A stretch of DNA of 64,000 nt from Linnemannia hyalina (lineage: Eukaryota; Mortierellomycota; Mortierellomycetes; Mortierellales; Mortierellaceae). The notes under the pieces were generated by a model. That model was not told the DNA's origin. It was given only the letters and a program-made list of their open reading frames with translations, and searched no databases. The stretch covers positions 1 through 64,000 of the forward strand of contig JAHRHY010000029.1 in the NCBI GenBank assembly GCA_019671135.1, in the 5' to 3' direction. Below are positions 34,601-46,400 of this stretch, piece by piece; position 1 is the stretch's first letter; every line of letters begins with the position of its first letter. A program made the position numbers and the translations under genes.

Positions 34601-35097
34601 GCGCAAAGCGCCAGTATGCTGTGAACGAGCCTTTTCGCAAGCCTACTAAAAAGCAAGAAATCCTCTGGCGTGATGTAGAGCAAAGGGCAGTCAAGGATAT
34701 CTTGAATATACTGCGAGTGAGGGTGACCCGAGAGAATAATGAATACTAACAAGGCCAGGGGGATGGCTCCTCAGCTACTAAGATGACTATCTAATAAGGG
34801 AGGTCAGCTGGGCCCAGCTGGGACCAGGGATATTATTCTTTATGGCACAACAGGAAACTCGACAGGTATGAGCTCTACATTCCCCAAGCATACCATTGGC
34901 CACAGGTAGTTGTGAAAAATTTACAGTCACATTACACTTGAAAAAGGAAAAAGGTAATAGGCAAGTGGCACCTGTATCTTTAAACGAGTCTTCTTCAAAG
35001 ACCCTTCAAAGACCCTTCAAAGACCCACACCCCTCACCCCAGATCCCCTTACAGCAACTTCCGGCACCCGTGGCATCGCCCACGGGCAACCTTTCTA
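31659..35097. repeat. about 1.2-kb tandem repeat packed with GC-rich palindromes
   Basis: Three units begin with ATCACGTGAGGGCGGAGCCC (GTGAGGGCGG at about 31660, 32711 and 33924). Units 2 and 3 are offset by 1213 bp and are almost identical; unit 1 is about 160 bp shorter. Inside, short palindromic words repeat many times: GCGCGAAGCGC, GAGCGAAGCGAGC, GAGCGCAGCGAGC, GGGCGTAGCCC, GGGCGGAGCCC, GGGCCGTGGCCC, TGCCGCCTGCGGCA. Each unit also has a palindrome-poor part with CCTTCAAAGACC repeats. Long antisense open frames exist because stop codons are rare in this composition, and I do not call them genes. Confidence 0.85.
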
Positions 35098-35319
35098 GTC
35101 TCATATATTAAAATCAATGTCTCTTTATCACATGATATACACCAATTTTCTGTAATTGCATAATTGCACACCGGCGTGACGTCTCCATCCTCGACATCAT
35201 GCTATCTTCCTTTTTTTACCCCCTTCTTTTCTTTTACAACAACAAAAACTGCAACAGAAAGCAACAAACAACAATAGCAACAACAGCAAGCAACAAACGA
35301 CACCAGAAACAAAAAAGAC

Positions 35320-35650
35320 ATCCACCAGCATGGCATGGACAAAATGAGACATGAGAATGCAGACGCAGCATGGAATGGACAGACATGAGGATGCAGCTTG
35401 GCATGGACAGACATGAAGATGCAGCTTGGCCCTTTTTTTTTTGAAAAAATGCACCAGACTCATGATGTTAACACCAAAGTGAGAACGTCACTATCAGAGT
35501 GGGTTGCGTACGCATATTACCCCCTCTAAGGTGTGAAATAAAATATTCCTCTCTTTCTTTCCATTGACATATTCGACCATACACCATCCTTTTCAGCATG
35601 GACAGACATGAGGACTCAGCTTGGCATGGACAAACACGAAGACGCGAGCA
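35320..35650. repeat. short tandem repeats (GCATGGACAGACATGA)
   Basis: GCATGGACAGACATGAGGAT and close variants recur around 35335-35425 and 35598-35640. An AAC/CAA-rich stretch precedes them at 35235-35310. No gene is visible between 35100 and 35875. Confidence 0.6.
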
Positions 35651-35875
35651 CACATACCACAAGGAAGAACAAGAATGAAGAGAACACAGACGCCAATCTA
35701 CTGAGCATGGTCAGTGAACAGTAGGGTAACGGTATGTCGTGGCACAAGGAGAGTGAAGAGGTTGTATTATTTCTCTTTTAGAAAAGGGTAAGCGTCTCAT
35801 AATTCTCAGTATCGATTCTCATTAATCCTTGACCATATTTTGACATATCTTCTACAGTCTCAAGTTTTATCCTCT

Positions 35876-37200
35876 TCAACATGCGCAAACCATCCACGCC
35901 TCTTTATACCCGTACCGGAACCCGTTCTTCTGCTGCTGCTCCAAAGTAAGTCTATGTCAGTGTCTATATGCAACTATGTTATTTATGTTCATTTCTGTTC
36001 ATCCCTGACCTTTAGTACTGTTTCCTACTTATCGCAGGCAACAGTCCTCTTTGAGCTCTAAGGTCTTGGTTCGGCTGCTGCAGCGCATTGTAAAGGGCGC
36101 ACCACTCTCAATAATCGCAGGCGCTGCAATACAAACGATACGTAGAACGACAATGCAACTATCGTGAATGTCTCTGATCCAACCCCTGATGTCCCCGTCA
36201 ACAACATGACCTCTGATATCGACAGCAGAAGCATCTTGATCTCAACGGCTCCTGTTCACGACCCTGTCCCCGACAACATTACGTATTTTGAGGATGCGTA
36301 TACACACCTCCGGGGTTTCAAGCCCAAGGTTGCCACTGTTGTTCCCCACCCCAACGCTAACTTCAAAGGTAAGTGGACGTCGATTAAGGGTCTTTTTCAG
36401 GACCAACTCAACTCAAGACCAGAAGCAGGAGCAGGAGCAGAGGCAGAAGCAGGAGCAGGAGCAGGGGCAGAAGCAGGAGCAGAAGCAGGTTGCAAAAAAC
36501 GTCTCTAGCAACAATACACCTACTATCGCCGTCCCTGTCACTGGTCAGGACACGGACAAAGACTATGGATTCAATGACGACAATGATTTCATTGACGTCC
36601 TGAGTGATTTGCTGACGAATGGCAATTTGACAATGTCTTTTCAATAGACATTTACGATGCCTACCAAAACGGCACCATCAATAGCGATCGCCCGCCCATT
36701 GTTGGGACAACCTCGGTTAAGTTGGACAAGCGACGGCGAATGATTGTTGAAGAGGAGACTGATGAGGAATCGGAAGCGGCACCATCATCCACCACCATTA
36801 CCACCAGCACCACCAGCACCACCAGTACCACCAGCACTAGCGGTACTAATTCCAACGCCAACGTCTGCGGCTCCAACAGCATCACGAACACGCGCACGCC
36901 AGTTCCCACCTCCAGAAGCATGTGCACCAAGTGTGGGTGTGATGACCGGAATCCTGTCGGCCACCTTGAACATCTTGCCAGGTCTTTTGGGACTAAGAGG
37001 GCGACCTTGGATGCCTGTGCCGGAAGGTGTAACTAAATAGAACTGGCCGATAATCTCCCGACAGAGATCGACAATAGCTGGGTCGTGCCTCACAACCTTT
37101 GGCTGGCAACCAAGTTCAACACCCACCTCAATGTCGAGATATGGTTTTCCGTCTCTGCCGTGAAATATTTATACGAGCACATCCGTAAGGCATGTCTTTT
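35876..37200 (+). pseudogene. Helitron 1, N-terminal and Rep remnant
   Basis: Coding-like pieces occur in shifting frames: MRKPSTPLYTRTGTR at 35880 before a GTAAGT; an acidic region around 36160-36420 (NITYFEDAYTHLRGF, FKGKWTSIKGLFQ); a Gln/Glu repeat at about 36420-36490; and KLDKRRRMIVEEETDEE near 36720. At about 37040-37195 comes TEIDNSWVVPHNLWLATKFN, then LNVEIWFSVSAVKYLYEHIR, which matches the part of a Helitron Rep that carries the catalytic tyrosines. In place of the second tyrosine of the usual YLYKY there is His (YLYEH). In-frame stops and the missing HUH part show decay. The helicase portion follows at 37660. Confidence 0.55.
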
Positions 37201-37659
37201 GTTCATTGCCCCCTTATTTCTATCAAAGCAAAAGAAACAATAGTATCGCAGCACAGAAGTCAAAGCATCAATGGACATACACAAATTTCTATTTTTCATT
37301 TTTCATTTTCCCAATGGACCGAGCAGAGCCAAGATCGCCCTCGAAAAAGAAGGGTCTTCTGTTTGCCTCCACTGATCAATCCCATCGTCGTCTTTGCATC
37401 CACCAGCACCAACACTAGCACTAGCACTAGCACTAGCACCAGCACCAGCAGCAGCGCCGCCACTGCTACAGCTACCGCTACAGGGTATAACACCACCGCC
37501 ACTGAAGGCTCAATCGCTGCACACCAAAAAAAATGCAGCAAGCAAGGAGGTACTTTTTTTGCGCATTTTTTTTCCCTGGATGTCTGACCATTGCAACACC
37601 TTGCTTACTATTTTTTCTCACTCTCTTTTTGTTTGCTATCGTTTGTATAATAGCATCCT

Positions 37660-39615
37660 TCACGCATCGAGATTCGCGAATTTCGCGATATGAGATACCT
37701 CTCTTCCCATGAAAGCATGTGGCGCGTCCTTGGATATCCTTTGTACGGTCGTTCACCTGCTGTGCAACGTCTACAGGTCCATCTCATAGGCCAGCACAAC
37801 GTCACCTTTGACAAAAACGCGGATCTACTTTGTGTCATCCGCCGTAACAACGACAGTCAACTGATGGCCTACTTTAAGCTGAACCAAGAGGACAAGGACG
37901 CACATAAATATACATACGCCGAGATTCGCGAGCATTACACCTACGACCAAAACAATCGCAAGTGGGACAAGAGGAATCAAAAGGACACCCTCAAGATTGC
38001 CCGGATCTACTTTGTCCAGCCTAAGGACGGCGAGAGGTTCTGTCTCCCTTCTCTGGCGGCCTTTCCCACTATGCCACAAGACATCAGCGACAGCATTCTC
38101 CGCTACATCCCAAAGTCCGCCTCTGACCACAGCGAAAAATCGCATGAAGAGCTCGCCAAGCTGGCGGGCCCTCACATTCAAACCATGAATGTCGAGCATC
38201 GGGTAATATTTGACGAAGTCATCGCCTCTGTCTCCACACCCGTCCGCCCCCAAAGGACCGACCTCTATTTTATTGACGGACCAGGTGGCACCGGCAAATT
38301 CTTTCTCTACAACACACTGATTGAACAAATCAGTGGTATTCTGAAAAAGAATGTTGTTGTCCTCGCGTCATCCGGTATAGCAGCTCTGATCATTCATGGT
38401 GGACGCATTGCACACTCTGTCTTCAAGATCCCCATTCCAGTTTTCAAAGACTCGACCTGCAATATCACCCGCGAGCAACAAGTCGTATCCATTATTCATG
38501 CGGCCGACCTCATCATCTGGGACGAGGTACCCATGATGCATCGAAATGTCTTTGAGTCTGTGGACCGGATTATGGATCGACCCTTGGTTCCTTTCGGCGG
38601 AAAGATTGTCGTGTTCGGTGTTGACTTTCGACAGGTATTGCCGGTGGTTGTTCATGGATCTCAGTCTCAAATCGAAGGCGCATGTCTAAAGATGTCTGGC
38701 ACCATTTGGCCCAAGGTCAAGGAACTCAAGCAAACTCGCAATATGCGAGTCATGGAGGACAAGAGCAGCTCTTTTTCTTCCGTCGTTTTTTTGCTACATG
38801 TGGGTGAAGGCAAGGAGCAGACATTTTCCTTGGCGACTCTGATGATTATATCAGGATTCCAGACGACATCCTTTTTACGCCACATGGACCCAATCTCAAC
38901 AACGAGCACGAGATCCAACTTATCCGCACCATCTACCCCAATATCTCCATCGGCAACTTTGCACCTCACGACATCAAGCGCACCGCTATTTTGACAACAT
39001 TGAACAAGGATGTCAATTACATGAACAACCTCCCGACCACACTACTTCCTGGCAAGGCAACAGAGTACCTTGGCCAAGACTCCGTTCCGGATTCAGATAC
39101 CAACGGCGTCGCCAACTATCCTACAGAGTATCTCAACTCTTTGGACCCCACTGGATTACCTCCCTACTATCTGGTGCTGAAAGTTGGTATGCCCATCATT
39201 CTCCTCCGAAATGTGGACCAAAAAAAAAGGACTCTGCAACGGAACTCGCTTGATTGTCCGCCGGCTCAGGCCACGCTGCATCATGGCAACAATCCTGACG
39301 GGACCTTTTGCCACCGACTTGGTCTTCATCCCACGAGTGCCTATTTAACAACAGACGACAAGTCCACCCCGATCATATTCAAGAGACGACAGTTCCCGGG
39401 CAGGCCCGCTTTTGCCATGACGATCAACAAGGCGCAGGGTCAAACCCTTGAAAATGTCGGACTATATCTCCCTACTCCTGTGTTCACACACAGTAAGCTT
39501 TATATTTCTCTTTCTTGATGCGCAGACATCAAAAATGTCAAAGTTCTTATGATCCATGGCAGCATCCCCGAGCTTGAGGGCACATACACTAGAAGTGATG
39601 TCTATAAGAGAGTTC
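37660..39615 (+). pseudogene. Helitron 1, PIF1-like helicase remnant
   Basis: From IEIREFRDMRYLSS (37660 on) the frame reads WRVLGYPLYGRSPAVQRLQV, a segment typical of Helitron helicases, then GPGGTGKFFLYN (Walker A), LIIWDEVPMMH (Walker B) and GVDFRQVLPVV. The Walker A position after Lys is Phe where Thr is expected. A frameshift near 38825 moves the reading to FLGDSDDYIRIPDDILF and onward to RPAFAMTINKAQGQTLENVG. A TGA at 39516-39518 falls inside the usual ALSRCAD motif, and the homology continues after it (KNVKVLMIHGSIPELEG). So there are at least one frameshift, one nonsense change and one catalytic substitution. It is non-functional. Confidence 0.8.
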
Positions 39616-39850
39616 CGTAATCATACCCTACACCATAGAATCGATCAAAATGTTAAAAGAGTGAACAATGCTCGCCCGTTCTTTAGATCAGTCCTCTCAT
39701 CCTTTTTGCTGGCTCACTTTTTTATTCCTAATATTATTTTCCCCCCTTTGAAGTCAAGACACATCCAAAATGAATGAGAAAAGACCCCAGGTCGGCAACA
39801 CCTCTAGCCCTTACACACCAAACCTGGGAATCGAGAAACCGGCGCAGCGT

Positions 39851-39867
39851 CCGCGGCGTAGCCGCGG
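39851..39867. other. GC hairpin CCGCGGCGTAGCCGCGG
   Basis: A palindrome with 7-bp arms and a 3-nt loop. Its CGTAG core recalls the GGGCGTAGCCC words of the 31.7-35.1 kb array. Confidence 0.5.
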
Positions 39868-39935
39868 CCACTTGCTAGTTTTAAATTTATCTAAAGCATT
39901 TGGAGAAATTCACGTGACTTTTCCAAATTTTCAGC

Positions 39936-39992
39936 GTGTTAAGAACGAAGAGACACAAAGGTCGTGGGTTCAAACCCCACCCCGACCAACAA
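39936..39992 (+). other. tRNA-like 3' half / B-box
   Basis: AAGGTCGTGGGTTCAAACCC is followed by CACCCCGACCA. It resembles the variable loop, T arm and acceptor end of a tRNA, with a good B-box GGTTCAAACCC. I cannot find a matching 5' acceptor strand or D arm upstream, so it is not a complete tRNA. It may be a tRNA-derived repeat remnant. Confidence 0.3.
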
Positions 39993-40204
39993 TTAATGCC
40001 ATCTGGAAAATCGCAAGTGCAACACGTTCTCCTGGAAATATCGCTTGTGCTGCACATTCTTCTGGAAAGTCGTATGTGCTGCAGTGCCTCTACCAATGTC
40101 TCTTCATCTTTGCCATCACTCTCATTGACTCCTCCACTGCTCCTTACATTCAACCTCGCTCTGTTACCTTGAACCTCAATCTCTCCCATACAGCCTCTTC
40201 ACTC

Positions 40205-41361
40205 ATGATGACGATTCACGACACAGCATCCACCGCCCAGGCAGTAAGATCAAGATTTATACAATGCGGCCTCTGAGTGGTTCCGAACCAAGGTGGGACG
40301 AAATGCAGAGACTGCCATTCAGAATGTCCGCAAGGACCAATTTCGAGAGCCTTGGGTGCATGACCTGCTCTATGACAGGTAGGCTTGTTTTTGTTAAACA
40401 GACTGTGTTGGTGTTATGCATGAGGGCCTAATTCCCCCTGTTTCCTGTATAATAGGCTCAAGCTTCTCCGGACTGGCCTTGGTCCTCAGTGTGATGAGAA
40501 CACCTATACATCGTTCTGGATTGTACCTGACTTTGTTGCATTGCAGACTGGAATTCCTGGCCTAATTTCGACGGGGTTTGCTAATGAGAACCACTTTGGG
40601 CCATCTGCCTGGCGCCGGGCGCTTTTTAGAGGGAAATCATATGCCAAAGGAACAAGTGTAGATGCCTATTATCTTGGCCGAGATGACTTTGTTGACATCA
40701 TCTTTGAGAATGTTGGGTCACCATCATGCACTGATCATGCAAAGCATACTGAGGACAAGGAGAAATCATACAAGAATGCTGCGGATGCATTGCTTGAGCG
40801 TTTTTACAACTCGACTGGATCCTTTGAAATTGCGAAGGGCTACTGTGTCATCATTGTCATTGTGTTCGGTGCGTACAGGCTTTGCCAATTTTTCTAATCA
40901 ATGCTTGCACAAGCACTCATTTGACTAAGCTGCCATCCACTTCACATTTTGTAGGTCGTGATGTGTCCATTTACACCACCAATATCAGGGACGGCAACGA
41001 GTTCGATGTGTCAAAGGTATTCCAAGGGAAATACCATTTTTCAAAGGATGTCTATCTTGCAAACATTCTCATCCATCTAAAATTCTGTCTGACGATCAAG
41101 GTATGTTTCGGTTTCTTTTGTCTCCTGTACACCTTTGTTCTTTGCCTGCTTCGATCTAAGCCGTGACTTTTGTGCTGTGACTTTTGTGGTTTTTTTTTCT
41201 ACTAGACAATAATGGAGAGAAATGTCGATGTATCATGCAAATTTGGAAACTCAATTGAGTCGCTGCCAGTCGAGGAACAAGCCCATTTCAACTTGAGTCT
41301 TCATTCGACACCTACAAAAGAACGGATTCGCAGACAGGCGTCCTCCATTGGCAGTGATTAA
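40205..41361 (+). pseudogene. unknown conserved-looking gene with a start-proximal frameshift
   Basis: Coding segments join in frame: exon A to 40378, then 40456-40868, 40955-41100 and 41206-41361 (stop TAA). The protein includes EWFRTKVGRNAETAIQNVRK, FWIVPDFVALQTGIPGLIST, GRDDFVDIIFENVG and a basic end KERIRRQASSIGSD. It looks like a real gene family, but I cannot name it. The natural start, ATG at 40205 (MMTIHDTASTAQ), is out of frame with the rest. It runs to a stop at 40276, so one base too many lies near 40250. The gene is either slightly decayed or misread at that base. It sits between the two Helitron remnants on the same strand and may be captured cargo, or a host gene they flank. Confidence 0.5.
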
Positions 41362-41639
41362 CATGAGTTTGTCTTTATTTGAAACTACGGAATAAAACTA
41401 TGAAAAAAAAAAACTAAAATCTATTGTTCTGTTCAGAGTCATACCCTTAAGAACAGACACGAAACAAACGCGTACAACAGGTTCCTACATGACACACGAT
41501 CTGCTATTTTTAGTTATCAGATGCGCCTCGCCTCCACCATGACTGCAGGCAGAGCTACTCGAGCCTATGACATCTTGGAGCGCTCAAATAATGGACAAAG
41601 TATATTTATCTGAATTGGGATACTAAAGGGAGAGGATCA
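41362..41639. other. intergenic, no gene seen
   Basis: An A-run near 41404, CCCTTAAG at 41449, then unremarkable sequence. Confidence 0.4.
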
Positions 41640-43126
41640 CCAATCCTACTGCTCGATCAACGCTGACTTTGCGCGTGCACTGGGTAATAGGGACAAAGTA
41701 CCGGGAATCCTGCACCGTTGCCATACCTCCGTTTATCCGAACTGGCGCCCAGTACAAGAATTTACTGTTTCAGAAATTTTCGGCCCTTTTCGAGGAATTT
41801 GGCACCCCGGAGTTATTCGGAACGTTCACTTGTAACGACCGAAGTGCAGATCAATTCGCCGTTTCCGAGCATTTTGGTGGTTCTGGAGCCAATACACACG
41901 ACGATCCTGTTCTCTTCGCTATGCACTGGAAGAGACAGTGGTTTCGTTTCTGGAACTGGGTTTTGAGATCCCGAAAGGGTCGACCTGGATGGGCAGAAAG
42001 ACGAGTTGGAGGAGCACGAGCGTGGTGCTGGGTATTCGAATTACAGGACAGCGGAACCCACATACCCACTACTGTATCTGGGCAAAGAACAGTATCGAGC
42101 AGGTGATTGACGATGGAATAATCAGTTGCACGCTGCAGCAGAAGAAGGAGGAAGACCGAGCACTAGTTCTCAGACATCAGATTCACAGCTGCTCGCCGTA
42201 CTGTAAGTCCGACCCCGAAGGCCCCTGTCGTTTCAATTTCCCCATGAGCCCTAGTTATCGCCGTACATATTTCGATGTCGCGAAAGAACGCTATATTCTG
42301 CAACGACCAAAAGTAGATGAGTTTGTTGATGGCTATAACATGGAACTACTTCGATATGGCTGAATGAATATGGACCTACAGTACAACCAAGGAGGTCGAG
42401 CCAAGAAGTATATGTGCAAGTACGTAACCAAGCAGGCCAGGCCAAAGCACGCCACCATTGTCAGGGGGGCTGATGCTGGCTTGACCCGGGATGTCGGTTC
42501 TTTACCAGCTGAGAGAGATATGCCGTCGAAAACCTACATTGAACATTTCCACTACAGAAGTGTTGGTATAGTGGAGGCTATTATGGACATCTGTGGGTGG
42601 AAGATGCATGGTTGCTCGCACAATGATGTATTTTTGCCAACGGACCTTCCCTCGAAGCGCAAGCTCCTTTTGAAACGAGTGGCTGCGCTAAAAGCCTCGC
42701 CGGATGGCACAAACATTTTTCTCGATGACATGTGGACTAAGTACCTCAAGCGACCTAAGAATGTTGAAGGTACCCTATGGATATATTGACTGGGTTCATG
42801 TATTTTAATTTCGGGGCTTTAGGGTATTTTTAGGGTTTTTTATTCGCTATGCATTAGAAACCGACCCTAGGAACATGCTTTAAATAGGGGGAACGAATTT
42901 TGAAAATATGACCTTTCCCTATTTCTTCAAGCATTACCGCTATTGGAAAACGAAGAGTGGGCCGTTTTGCGTTGATGTCAGAGGAGTTTATGTCACTGAG
43001 AGAGCATTCGGGAAGGAGGCTTTAATAAGAAAAAGAGACGTCAATAGTACCAATTCCGAAGATGCCTTCATGCACTTGTTGATGCTGCACCACCCCTGGA
43101 GGAAAGACGATGACACCTGGGGGGTA
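41640..43126 (+). pseudogene. Helitron 2, Rep (HUH) and helicase-start remnant
   Basis: QYKNLLFQKFSALFEEFGTP and LFGTFTCNDRSADQF match the Helitron-like N-terminal domain. The HUH motif of the rolling-circle initiator is present as NPHTHYCIW (about 42049-42078), but a frame change of one base in the ACCC run directly before it separates it from the upstream WCWVFELQDSG. A TGA at 42361-42363 interrupts ELLRYG/MNMDLQYN. The tyrosine motif KKYMCKYVTK lies at 42403-42432 with both Tyr kept. A last piece, EDAFMHLLMLHHPWRKDDDT (to about 43115), is cut by the MITE at 43127. It is unable to encode an intact Rep. It is separate from Helitron 1, whose helicase lies upstream. Confidence 0.7.
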
Positions 43127-43378
43127 TTCAATAAGTAGACGTCCACATATGTAAAAGATCTCGATTGAATGACAGCCAATCATCGGGGGTGTAGACAAGC
43201 GCAAAAAAATTCACTTGCGAACTTCCACGAGGCAACGACAGCCAATCATTTCTGCGTTGGACATACATTGTTTTGTAATGTATGTCCAACGTTTCGTTGT
43301 GTGGAATTATGTGATCATCTGATCTTATCCTTTTTTGTATAAAAGCGATCTTGCGCATGTAGACTTCCACTTATTGAA
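43127..43378. mobile_element. 252-bp TIR MITE with TA target site
   Basis: Ends are TTCAATAAGT and ACTTATTGAA, flanked by TA on both sides (43125-43126 and 43379-43380), as for Tc1/mariner-type elements. The similarity of the ends extends to about 40 bp imperfectly. Inside is a perfect hairpin, 43255-43269 with 43277-43291 (CGTTGGACATACATT arms). It interrupts the coding remnant of Helitron 2. A TATA-like GTATAAAAG is at 43337. Confidence 0.7.
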
Positions 43379-43484
43379 TACTCTTCTGATTGAAACAAAA
43401 AAAAACCCCATGCCTTGACGCTCATTCTTGATCGAAAAAAAGAACTATGATGGCTCCACCCCCCAGCTTTCGTTTTATTACTAT

Positions 43485-46400
43485 TTAACCAGATCTCTGG
43501 TTGAGCAACAACATCTGCTTCAACATCTCTTCCACCTTCTGATGTTGTTGGTCCTGAAAGTCGAGTCGTTCTTGTTGCTTCTTCCTCTCCGCCTGCCAAA
43601 GCTCACCTTGGACCGCCAATAGGTCCTTGATCTCGTCCAGTTCGGTTTTGAGCGCTTTGACAAGGTCTTGGGTTTCTGGGGATGATGATGGCAGGGTTGT
43701 ATCGATCGCGTCTCGACTAGTAGTAGTGGTGGTGGAGGTGGCGGCAATATCAAAACTAGATTTCTTCTCTTCCGCCTTTTCCTCCTCCTCATCCCTCTCC
43801 CTGTCCTCCTCCACTTCTTCTTCCACTTCATCGTCTTCTTCCTCATCGTCTTTCTCCGAACCGAACACAAACCGCGGTTTTGGCTCATCCAGCCCGTACT
43901 TCTTCCGATACTCCTCCACTTCCTTATCTGTAGCCGTGTAGTACACCCATCTCGGGAAATAATCGAAATAGTTTCTGAAATAGGGTAAGAAAAACGACAA
44001 GTTCTCGGCTCCGGCAATTAGATCTAGTCGGTTCTTGAGCCAGGTCTGGTCCACGGTGAGGATCGTTTCGGTGTAGACACCGTTCATAAGCGCTATATGA
44101 AAGGTCAAAAAGGATTAGAGACTAGTTCAGCAAAAGAAAAAAGAACAGCGAACATAAGGAGCGAGAGAAAGAAAGAGAGAGAAATGCTTACCAACGACAA
44201 CGTTCATCATCAGCACAGCGGTGAGAAAGAAGAACATGCTAACCATCAACTGACTAGTCCAATGTCCGTTCGTCAACGAAGTCTGCACCGGACCATAATC
44301 GCCTGTCTGGAAATGGGAAAGAAAAAAAAAGGCAAGAGTTAGATGTCGGGCATACGCAATAGACGGTGGCATTGACTTTTTGTGCAGCTACATGTCGCTT
44401 TACCATAAAGAAATAAGTCGCAGAGATAGACTGCAGATAATTCCTCGGAAACTCTGCTCGCTGCGCATTACAAATCGAGAGAGAAGTAGTATCATCCGGG
44501 TCAGGCATACACCCCACCGACCGGAAATTGATTTCTGTCAAATGGTTGAGGGAATGCGCGAAAGAAAGAACAAAGATGGCCAGGATGATGAAGAATGCGG
44601 GGATGTCGGAGAGAATGTTGACCACGATCGTGACTACTCGGCACACGTTCCTGAACACTCGGAGCTCAAAGATCTTTTTTGGGGAAAGGAAGGAAAGAAA
44701 GAAAACATCGGTCAATGTTCTGCACCAACGATGTTTCCAGAAGATTGGATTGTAAAAAAGAACTTACAAAATGGATGTAGATGAAGACCACCGAGAAACT
44801 CAGAGCTCGCAAAGCCACGATTTGGTCGGAATCGGCAATCAAGATACAGCTCGAGACCATCGGGATCACATATGCCCAGAGATCGACATAGTTGTAGGGC
44901 GATCTTGAAAAGATTTTGGAAAACAAAGGAAGCAGCGGAGTGTCAGACTTGTGAATGGTTTGGATTCAAGAAAAGAATAAAGTAAAGCAATACTTACGAG
45001 AAGTAACGGCCAATGCCTCTGCGCATCTGCTGAAACTCGAAATGCAGCAACACGTAACCGAGCACAATGATGGTAATATATCCGCCAACCAGGTCAGCTC
45101 GCTGCTCTTCATCTCCATAGAGTTGAAATAATGTCACGACGAGGACCAAAAACTCGTACGAGATTTGGAACGACAGTCGAAGAAACCAAAAATATCGAGC
45201 AAATCTCGTCCATTTGTAGGTCATCAGAGCCGAGAATGCAGGATTGTCATAGGCTTGGAGATCGTCGTAGTGGCTGTGGATAAAGACCTTATCAAATGGA
45301 AAGACAAAGTGCCAGATCATTCGAAGGAACAAAGCCCCGCTACCTGCGACCGTTGTCAGCTTCGCTGGCATTGCTGGCTCCGTCGTCTTTGCCGGCAGTT
45401 GCTGGTCCTTGTCAATAACCTGGCCAGTCAATAATCTTCCGTCCTTCTTCGCCTTTTTGCTGCCGTCTTCGTTTCCTTGAATCGTCCAAACCAGCGAAAA
45501 CGGGGCCATGTACAGATTGGTCTTGATGTCGGCATTCTTTTTCACTGTCTCGGCCGCCACAGGCAACAATCCCGGCTGGTTTTTGAGGTCTTGGGTCTTG
45601 TTGCTGTCGAAAATAGCCAACCGGTTGAGACGATGAAAGACTGGGTTCTGGTCAATGACCTCGTACAGCTTTGATTTTACTGGCACCCAAAACTTGCCCG
45701 GTCGCCACTGGTCTCCGTTATAGACTGCCTGTTGCAGAACTTGATCTCGATTCAAGACTGGAAGGAATGCAGCTCGTCGGGCAATATTCAAGGCTACGTC
45801 AGGGTGCTTGGGTATAAGGTGCGGGACACTGATCATCAACTTTTCGAGCAAGACAGGGTCGGTCGAGTGAGCTCTTGCGAGGCAATAATCAATCAGGATC
45901 TCGGCCACGGGCAACTTGAATTCGACGATCAAATGAGCAATCATGTCCTTTTCGGCGTTGTCTGAGAACTCGTCCGGGCTTGGTACCCAGTATCCAAGGT
46001 GGTTGTTAGATCCTAGGACGCCTAGGAGAAGTGCATCATTGCCGGAGCGAACGCATTCGAGAACAATTTTCCACATAAAGGACGTTCCTGGTGGGCCTTC
46101 ACCGGCTTTTGTAGCGCTGACATCATGAGGGTCTAGATTGTGACAGAATAGATGGTCAGCCCTATCTCTCTCACATCCTAACTCCATTTTAGTATGTATG
46201 TAGGCCAGTTGTACCGTGGACATCATCAACTCCTACTTCTTCCTACAGTCAGCCTGTTCCCCTCTGTATTCTTACATGGATCCTTGTTGATGTGGCGAGC
46301 AATACACTCGGCCACAGCCCTTTTGTAGGTCACAGGGAATGTATCAAAGTCATCAGTGTACTGCTCGATACGGTGCCAAATCGCGAGAACGTTCTCCGAT

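Noticed and set aside
31602..34752. Antisense frames of 70-146 aa in the tandem array
   Set aside because: They repeat with the 1213-bp unit, have no family resemblance and are explained by palindromic GC-rich composition lacking stops.
39936..39992. Complete tRNA gene
   Set aside because: Only the T arm and 3' acceptor strand can be matched; no 5' half.
43255..43291. Terminal hairpin of Helitron 2
   Set aside because: No CTRR motif follows at the expected distance, and the hairpin lies inside a TA-flanked MITE.
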